Positions 56,519 to 64,000 of a stretch of 64,000 nt of DNA are shown one piece after another; position 1 is the stretch's first letter; every line of letters begins with the position of its first letter. The DNA is from Diphasiastrum complanatum (Eukaryota; Streptophyta; Lycopodiopsida; Lycopodiales; Lycopodiaceae). Location of the stretch: the NCBI GenBank assembly GCA_029204225.1, contig CM055100.1, positions 19,616,655-19,680,654 on the forward strand, in the 5' to 3' direction. A program made the translations under genes and the position numbers. Under the pieces are notes generated by a model. That model ran no database searches and had not been told where the DNA came from. It was given only the letters and a program-made list of their open reading frames with translations.

Positions 56519-59500
56519 CTCAATGTGTTTAGTTCTCGCATGGAACACTGGATTCTTTGCTAGCTGAATGCCACTTTGACTGTCGCTATATAAAGTTGTG
56601 GGATTTTTCTGCTTCATGCCAATCTCTTCCAAGATTTGTCTCAACCATATAGCTTCTTGTGCAGCACTACACATTGCCTTATACTCTGCTTTTGTGGTGG
56701 AAAGAGCAATTGTACTTTGCTTCTTACTAGACCAGGAAAAGCAATTACCACAAAACTGGAATATATATCCTGTGGTGGATCTACGATCATCATAGTCACT
56801 TCCCCAGTCCGCATCCACATAGCCACACAACTCAGGTAAACCATCATGCTTCCTGTAAATCAAGCCATACTCTGATGTGCCTTTCACATAACGCAAAATG
56901 CGTTTAGCTGCTTTCCAATGCGTTTCTGTAGGTGCTGCCATAAACTGACTTACAATGCCAACAGCATAGCATATATCTGGTCTAGTTGTGGTAAGGTAAA
57001 TCAAGCTCCCTACTAACTGTCTATATAGCGTAGTATCAAATGACTGTGATTCATCAAGCTTAGAAAGCTTTTTACCTGGTTCAATAGGAGTGTTTACTGG
57101 TTTGCAATCCTGTAACCTAAACCTGTGTAGTAACTCTTTGACATATTTGACCTGTGTTAAACCCACTTCATGTCCTTTTTGCCACACTTCCACTCCAAGG
57201 CAGTAATGCATCAAGCTGAGATCCGTCATCTCAAATTGTTTCATGAGGTCTTTCTTGATTATGTCTATCATCTCTTGATTATTTCCCGTAATAATCAAGT
57301 CATCAACATAAAGAGCAATCAAAGCAACCATACCATCAAAGCATAAGACATATAGATTTGGATCAGAATGTGTTCTCACCATCCCCTTTGAACAAAAGTA
57401 GGCATCAATCCTGCTATACCACGCACGTGGTGCTTGTTTAAGACCATAAAGCGCTTTCTTCAAGCGACATACTTTATTTTCCTATCCTTTCGTTACAAAG
57501 CCTTCAGGTTGATCCATGAACACTTCTTCTTCTAACTCACCATTTAGAAAAGCAGATTTCACATCCATCTGATACAAAGGCCAACCAAAATGTGAAGCTA
57601 AAGCAATAAGTAGACATAGAGTATTCCACTTACACACCGACGCAAAGGTCTCCTCATAGTCAATGCCTTTATTTTGTGCGTACCCTTTGATTACCAATCT
57701 TGCTTTGTGCTTTGTTATGCTTCCATCTGCATGGTACTTAGTTCTATATACCCATTTGCAACCAATGGGTTTCTTGCCAGCTAGTGGTTCTACTAAGTCC
57801 CATGTCCTATGCTTAGCAATTGACTCCATCTCCCCTCCCATGGCTTTGATCCAAATGTCATCATCCTTCGCTTCACCATAAGTCGAAGGTTCTTTGCTTT
57901 GAATAATGCTGTATAACAGAGCATAATTTGCTTCATACCTTTCAGGTAGTATCTTCTCTCTTGTTGATGTTTGTAGCTCTCCCTGGTTAGATGATCCTGG
58001 AAAGTCATCTATATCGCGGCTCTCCATCAATCTCTCACGCCACTTAGGGAGCTTTCTGTCAGATGATCGGCTTCCTGGTAAAAATGTATCCCATAGTACA
58101 TCCTTCTCCTTGCGTTTGTCACCTACAATTTCAATCCTTCTTGCACCAAGAGGTTTATCCCTACCTCTCCAACCTATTTCTTGAGGTTGAGTAGTAGTAT
58201 CTTGAGATGTATCCTCATGTTCATCACTCGGAAGGTCAATGAATGGATCATCATCAGGTGGTATCCTCACTATGCCATTTTTCCTACTGGATGTGTCTAT
58301 CTTCTCAGCATCTTCGTCTTCATACATCTTGGATTCATCAAAGATAACATCTCGACCTATATGGATTTTGTTTTCGACTGGATCAAAACATCTATAGCCC
58401 TTCACGCGATCATCATATCCTAGGAATATGCACTTGATAGCTTTTACATCGAGTTTACATCTTTCTTCCTTAGGAATATGTACAAAGGCCTTACATCCAA
58501 AGATTCGCAAGTGGTTCACCTTTGGCTTCTTCTTTTTGAATGCTTCCTCATGTGTAATTTTTGGTATGGCAATGGTAGGACTTCTATTTTGAAGATAGAC
58601 TGCCATGCTACATGCTTCTGACCAAAAATCTTTTGGTAATTTTATCTCAGCTAGCATAGATCTGGCACTTTCCACAATCGTACGATTTTTGCGCTCAGCT
58701 ACACCATTGAGAGCAAGAGTATGAGCTTGCATAAATTGTTTTTTAATCCCACATTGATCACAAAGATCATTGAAGTCATTAGACTTATACTCACCTCCAC
58801 TATCTGATCTTAGGACTTTGATCTTCTTACCTGTCTGATTTTCGACCAAGTTTTTGAAGTTCTTGAAGTTATCAAAAGCATCTGATTTCTTCTTCAAGAA
58901 GTAGATCCACGTCTTACGTGACATATCATCAATAAAGGTCATGAAATGGAAGGCTTTTCCTAAGGACATGGTCCTCGTGGGCCTGCATAAATCTGTGTGG
59001 ATTAAATCCAAGATGTTCTTTGCTCTTGCAACACCCCCTTTATTGAACTTCTCTCGATGCTGCTTCCCATATATACAAGATTCGCACATCGATTTCAAGT
59101 GATCGTCTATTGTAGGCAGTCCTGTTACCATCTCCAATTTTCTCATCAAACTGAGGCTTCCCAAGTTCAAGTGACCAAGTCTCTTGTGCCACAACTCAGT
59201 TTGTGAAGGAATGGATGATACAAGTCCATGTTGCCCCTTGATTGTGGCATTCAACCTGTACAATTTTGTATTGGTCTCTCTTACTCCATTCGCAATAACT
59301 TTGAACTTTTGGTTCGCATCCTTCACAAAGCAACGATCATGGGCGAATTCTACTTTCAACTTTTGATCAGTAATGACTCCAACAGAAAGTAGTTTTTTCT
59401 TTAAACCTGGTACGTAAAGTACCTCCCTGATCATCCTGCTTATGCCATCAGGCAGTTGGATTGAAACTGTGCCTATCCCCTTGATCATGCACACCTCACC

Positions 59501-60499
59501 ATTTGCTTGTGAAACAGATGTTCCATTATCCAATGCCTTCAAACTATTGAACCAGTTCTTGTTACCTGTCATGTATCTTGTGGCTCCTGAGTCAATATAC
59601 CATGCTTGATCGTCTTGATCAGATGACAATGCAGATATGAAGATACTAGAGTCTTCAGTTTCACCCTCATCGACAAGGTTACCTACTTGTTTTGGTTTTC
59701 CCTTGTTTTGTTCCGCCAGGAATTTGCAACATTTACTTTTCCAGTGGCCCTTTTTACCACAATGGAAGCACTTGTCTTTCTTCTTAGTTTTGCTGGAAGA
59801 TCCCTCATCCTCCTGAGACTTGGCAAATTGCTGTTTAGTCTTCTTCTTGCCCTTGCCCTTGCCTTGTTTTTGGCGTGTTGCAAGTGCCTGATCATCAATA
59901 TTTTGACGTCTAGCTTTCACCATTTCTCGTCGTTGCTCTTCCTGCATCAAGATTCCTGTGAGCTCGTCAAAGGCTGGCAATCTTTCTCTTGATGCTATTC
60001 CGCTCACAAACATCTGATAGGGTTCTGCAATGCCACATAATGCATTATGCACCAGCTCCACATCACGTATGCGTTCTCCAATAGAATGCAGTTCATCTCT
60101 CATTGTCTTGATTCTAGTCATGTACGTCTGAATGTGCTCTCCTTGTTCCATGCGGGCACTATTCAACTTTGACTTCAAAAACATGATTCTTGACGAATTG
60201 GACATCTCGAACTGCTCCTTTAGCACATCCCATGCATGTCTGGGTGTAATAGCATCACAAATGTGGGTAATGATATGATCCTTCACTGACAAGTTAATGA
60301 AGGTCAAAGCTTTCCTCATCTTTTTGTCGAACACTTTGATGTCTGCTTCATTTGGCGGCCTTCTCTCATCACCTGTGACGACTTCCCGCACATCTTTCTC
60401 CATCAGTATGTTTTTCATTTTGAATTTCCACACTGCATAGTTGGAAATCCTGTCCAATTTGCTACTTTCACTCAAAATGGACTCTCCCATGTTTGCCAT
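56519..60499 (-). pseudogene. copia gag-pol polyprotein, one in-frame stop
   Basis: ATG 60499 opens a 1005-residue frame ended by TAG at 57482-57484. The same frame continues to about 56519 with no other stop. Domains by residue: gag 1-200; zinc knuckle CFHCGKKGHWKSKC 245-258; protease YIDSGATRYMTG about 302-313; integrase HHCC finger (H439, H444, C473, C476); integrase DDE triad at about D504, D567, E603; RT from about 840 (KARLVIKGYAQNKGIDYEE, YQMDVKSAFLNGELEEEVF). After the stop come KKALYGLKQAPRAW, the RT active site LYVDDLIITG and RNase H (YVDADWGSD, YSDSQSGIQLAKN). The stop replaces a CAG glutamine codon; the 3.0-4.9 kb copy still reads Gln there. The protein copies the element's RNA and integrates the DNA. 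C-terminally truncated by the break at 56519. Confidence 0.95.
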
Positions 60500-61786
60500 C
60501 ACAAAACTGCTTAAAACTTCTGCCTTAGGCTAAGAATAGTATGTCGAGGCCAACAGTGATGTCAGAAGTTGAAAATAATGACCTGCACTTTTTTTTCTTA
60601 CCAGGCCACTCGCCGCTTTTCCACCAATTTGAAAGCCAAATCGGCGTCACCTTCTGAAATGCACTCAGTCGTCAATTCCCAACAACGTGCCCAGTGGAAT
60701 GGTGAAACTACTTCTGGCGTACTCCGAACACTTTCTCTGCTGTAACCGCTCTGTTTTGTTGTACCGTACTTGCAGGTACAGTCTGGGTGCCCTTCGTTTG
60801 GAGGTTATAGCCTTTCGTTTGGGTCAAAACGGGCAAAGGACCCAAAAATATGGACTTTTCTAGCTTTTGAACTGTTTCTTCACTTTGAAGAAACTTCACT
60901 CTTCACTTGTGAAGGGACCCAATTCAATTTTCAGTATGAAAATTTTTAATGAAGTTGAAGGCCAGAATGCACTTCAATTCTTCAAGACCCTGTTTAAAGC
61001 TCATCCAATGGCTGAACCAAATCTTGTAGTTCAAATTTTTCTCCCATCACAGATTCTGGACCGTTGATTCACTTGACACCTCATCTACAGGTTCAAAGTA
61101 CATCTGGGCATCGAACCAAACTCCTGCATATGCTAAGAACTTCAATACACTAAGTTCTTCATCGTGTTGGGTGCGCGAACTGCCCGCGACTTCCCTGCCT
61201 GCGGCCACGCCTCCCTTCCCTCAAAAAGATCGGATCAAGCTCTCATGTGGATCGTTTTGAGCACGATCTGAGGCCTGGAGCAGGGTTGCCCTACTGAATC
61301 CATGACTATAGAATATTCAAACAGGAAATTCCATGGAGAAATGGTGATTTTAGCTCAACTTGACAAAGTGGCTTTTTCACCTTTTATCGCAAATCTGCTA
61401 GGTTAACTGTCTGGAGACAAATCTCTGACAAATCTCCATGGCTGATTGACAGTGTGATTAGCTTCCTTCCTATCCTTACGACATCCAAAACGGTGCACAA
61501 ACAGTGAAGAAATCACCAGTTACGTATAAAAACCGTAACCCCAAGTCCGGTTTTAATTTTCAGCTGGCTTCGAAATTGTCAATTTTTCACCAAATTTTTC
61601 CCTGTCTGATGCTATGCACAGGCTAATAATCCCTCTGCTGAGCTTAGCAAGCCTCTATAAATTAGAAACCGTGCACCAGTGCTTCTCTTTCCGTCTTCAA
61701 CCCGCCGTAAAACCCCGAACTCTCAGAAGACAGTTCTCCCGAAACTCTCTTCAACGGCGACACTGTACTGTGTACACTCCCTATAC

Positions 61787-61800
61787 GGCTCTGATACCAA
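61787..61800 (-). promoter_or_regulatory. copia primer-binding site
   Basis: Minus strand TTGGTATCAGAGCC, complementary to initiator Met tRNA, immediately after the 5' LTR. Confidence 0.9.
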
Positions 61801-61801
61801 C

Positions 61802-62073
61802 TTAGAATTTGCTTTGCACAAGAACACAGATCATGCTACACAGTAACACAGACAGAAAATCACTCTCCTCAGCAAGCTCACATAGCAACTGTATTTCTCA
61901 AAATGAAATTACATTGTACATATAGTTGTTCACTCAGGCAACCCATGCATGACCCAGGTTGTCGTTGGCGGGACGTGTGTCCCGTCGACTTGCCTCGTGG
62001 CGAGACCAACTGATCCTTATCCACTGACTGGACCCACTTACAATCACACAGTGATTCTAACTCTAATTCTAAC
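61802..62073 (-). repeat. copia 5' LTR
   Basis: About 272 bp, beginning (A)GTTAGAATTAG and ending CAAATTCTAAG on the minus strand. Matches 25826-26098 apart from roughly a dozen substitutions. Contains GACGGGACACACGTCCCG, an inverted repeat that may be a promoter or structural element. Confidence 0.9.
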
Positions 62074-62084
62074 TTATCAAGGAT

Positions 62085-62600
62085 TATATGGATGGAGGAC
62101 TTCTCAATGTTCCAGGAGTTGGAGACTTCAATGTTAAATGACACTTAGCAAATGATTTGAAAACATTGAAATGTATGTATAATGTCTCTCACGGTGCTAC
62201 ATCAAAACATCCTTGCTTGTACTGCATGAAAATGACAAAAGATGTAACTGGGAGTACATGAATTACTAGAGAATATGCCGATCCAAACTGGAATCCTGTG
62301 CTGTCTATCCCCTTAAAAAATGTGCATGTTTGCACTCTTCATGCAGAAGTTATATTAATAGAAAAGATCATTTATCTTCATATAGTTTTTGCTTGGAATA
62401 CTAAGCTAGCATCATTAGCAAAGGAAGCTATCTCTCGATTAGAATATGTTTTATCAAAACTAGGACTCCATAAAGGACATGTCAAAATTCAAAAAGATGA
62501 AACGCTTTCAAGAAAGAATACGAACATGCCAACTAAGCCAAGCATAGGAGGAGCAAAAGCACGTCGTTTCCTATCAAATCATACTAGTGAAATGCATTAA
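62085..62600 (+). pseudogene. C-terminal part of the unclassified transposon gene
   Basis: The frame reads DYMDGGLLNVPGVGDF, then LKTLKCMYNVSHGATSKHPC with LYC two residues on. A Cys-x2-Cys after a GATSK-type stretch is seen in several transposase-like families. It continues with VHVCTLHAEVILIEKIIYLH, EYVLSKLGLHKGHVKIQKDE and SIGGAKARRFLS, ending at 62600. Stops at about 62140 and 62259 break it. It begins at the copia LTR edge, so the copia interrupts it. Its N-terminal half appears to be the minus-strand gene at 26194-27482. I cannot name the superfamily. Confidence 0.5.
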
Positions 62601-63515
62601 TGATGGACGAGGGAAGCCCATCTGGGATTGAAATGTCGTGAATTCTTCATCGGATGGTCTGCCTTGCCCATCCTTAGCTATATTTGATAAAGTCTTGGTC
62701 AGGCATTCTTCACCGGTCATAAGTCCCTCCTCATCATCAAAATCAATACGAGCAACAAGGTCATCTGTTTCAAAATCTACAAAGTCGGAGAATTCGGAAA
62801 TTGTGTCGGATAATAAACATAGAACCTCGTCTTCACGATAGTCAAAAAATTTACATAAATCAGCAATAGTAAAATATACATCGTCATTAATATAATATAC
62901 AGGCAAATTGAAAAGACATTTTGACTCCTCTATAGGGTTGGATTCATCATCAGATGTATTTTGGCCAATAAAAGAATCTCGGAGAACATTAGTATTTACA
63001 TCAATAAAGTCACTTTCCTTATCAGGAGTGTTGATAAGAAAGTGACTGATATCCTTAATAGCTGACTAAATAGAGGATGATGCAAAAGGAGGGTCAACAA
63101 CAGAAACTTCCTCATCATCTGGGATCTGAACTAACAGGAAAAGTACAAAAACACTCTGATATTCAACCAATCGACATTTTTTGTTGCAATATGGACACAT
63201 TGAACTGCTTTTGAAAAGATCAAACAATTTGGTGAACATTCTATCCAGTCTATGTCTGAAAGCTGGGAAGAAATGAACAATATCAGTATAATGCATGTAC
63301 TGGAGTGGATCTATGGAGAAAACAGACTTACTAAGTATATCTCTGAATCTAACATAATGTTCATAAAATACGTCAGAATTTGGTTGTGCAGTCCTGAAAA
63401 CATGTAGATATGGCCTGAATAGGCTGTGGAAGTAGTTTAGGTTTTTAGTAATCCCAAACTCACTAAGAAATGAACTCAAGCCTAAATCTCGTGAGAATCC
63501 TGAGGAAGAGGCCAT
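62574..63515 (-). pseudogene. second gene of the unclassified transposon, convergent
   Basis: ATG at 63515 opens MASSSGFSRDLGLSSFLSEF, giving 149 residues to a TAG at 63066-63068. Past that single stop the same frame stays open for about 160 more residues to 62574 (PVYYINDDVYFTIADLCKFF, then a very acidic LVARIDFDDEEGLMTGEE). A CPYCNKKC metal-ligand-like motif lies near residue 120. The 3' end overlaps the plus-strand transposon gene by 27 bases, so the two are convergent. No homologue recognised. The one stop may be a mutation, readthrough or an intron boundary. Confidence 0.5.
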
Positions 63516-63600
63516 GGCAGTAACATGAATATCACACTTCTGCGCGAGGGAGAACTGAAACAAAACTAACTATCAAGATGGCGCACAAGAGGGATATGTA
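63516..63600. other. leader of the convergent gene
   Basis: Short non-coding stretch between the gene start and the palindrome array. Confidence 0.3.
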
Positions 63601-63619
63601 CGACAGGCAGATACCAAAT

Positions 63620-64000
63620 ATCGCACGTGTGCGCAAGTAGGTATCGTTGCAAGCAAACGGACAACAATGCGCGCGCACAAGAGCGATATGCCGCGAATTT
63701 TGAGAAAGTAAAAGGTAAAAAAATAATCGGTTTTCGTGCCATTTATACTAAATTTTTGCACGTGTGGTCAACGGACAAAGGACACGTGTCTACTTTCAAT
63801 TGGACTACAGGCACTGGCACGTGTAAGGTGACACCTGGACACGTGTGAAATGACACTTGGACACATGTCGTGTGTTCATTCATTTGCTCGACAACACATG
63901 TCGCTCTCGCATTTGCTCATACAAATCCCACATGTGTAATGTGACAGGGTGACATGTGTCACTCTTGCATTTGTTTGTACAACTCCCACACGTGTGATAG
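63620..64000. repeat. palindrome array running off the right edge
   Basis: At least ten CACGTG or CATGTG cores lie within 380 bp: about 63623, 63759, 63783, 63818, 63839, 63861, 63895, 63930, 63952 and 63989. The last 130 bp form two diverged ~65-bp units sharing GCATTTG, TACAA, TCCCACA and GTGTGAT/GTGTAAT. Density and position match a subterminal repeat array of a DNA transposon. Confidence 0.7.

Larger units (their letters stand above)
56519..62073 (-). mobile_element. near-complete Ty1/copia element lacking its 3' end
   Basis: Minus-strand order: 5' LTR (62073-61802), primer-binding site (61800-61787), a leader of about 1.29 kb, and a gag-pol frame from 60499 to 56519. Homology stops right after the RNase H residues ARTKHIE. 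The last ~50 residues, polypurine tract and 3' LTR are absent. The missing part is found, starting at the next codon, at 25617-26098 on the plus strand. Confidence 0.92.

Noticed and set aside
25826-62073. TAAGT as a 5-bp target duplication of the split copia
   Set aside because: The shared bases overlap the LTR termini themselves, so they cannot be told from LTR sequence.

Overview
This is plant nuclear DNA from a TE-rich genome. It holds three spliced plant-type genes in a sea of nested and decayed transposons. Introns of 11.3, 5.8 and 4.3 kb packed with Ty1/copia, Ty3/gypsy, LINE and hAT sequence suggest a large genome; I suspect a gymnosperm, but the sequence does not prove this.

Layout. 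0-5 kb: a histone H3-like remnant at the left edge, then a copia remnant. 7.1-8.7 kb: a two-exon DUF1685 gene (+), followed by a minisatellite. 10-15 kb: hAT and copia debris. 18.4-18.9 kb: a cluster of CACGTG/CATGTG palindromes. 21.1-22.8 kb: a two-exon DUF1005 gene (+), followed by a tiny tRNA-derived SINE. 25.6-30.1 kb: the 3' end of a copia element, a split transposon gene on the minus strand, and its decayed duplicate with a second SINE inside. 30.5-54.1 kb: one nine-exon gene (+) for a plant-conserved, probably plastid protein. Its intron 2 holds LINE debris, a copia LTR and a non-coding LTR element (LARD) between two ~0.5 kb direct repeats. Intron 5 holds a hAT/DUF659 element with a nested gypsy fragment. 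Intron 6 holds a short hAT derivative and a copia remnant. 56.5-62.1 kb: an almost intact copia element (-) lacking its 3' end. 62.1-64 kb: the other half of the split transposon gene, a convergent second gene and a terminal palindrome array.

Main structural inference. The copia at 56.5-62.1 kb (-) stops at the base where the copia 3' end at 25.6-26.1 kb (+) begins. Flipping the ~30.9 kb between them makes one complete copia element. It also brings the transposon half-genes at 26.2-27.5 kb (-) and 62.1-62.6 kb (+) onto the same strand on either side of that element. This points to an inversion (or mis-oriented contig) with breakpoints inside a copia that had jumped into an unclassified DNA transposon. 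That transposon appears to carry two convergent genes and subterminal CACACGTGTG-type palindromes. The palindromes recur at 1.9, 18.4-18.9, 29.5-30.1 and 63.6-64 kb.

Family names come from motif recognition by eye; no database search was possible.
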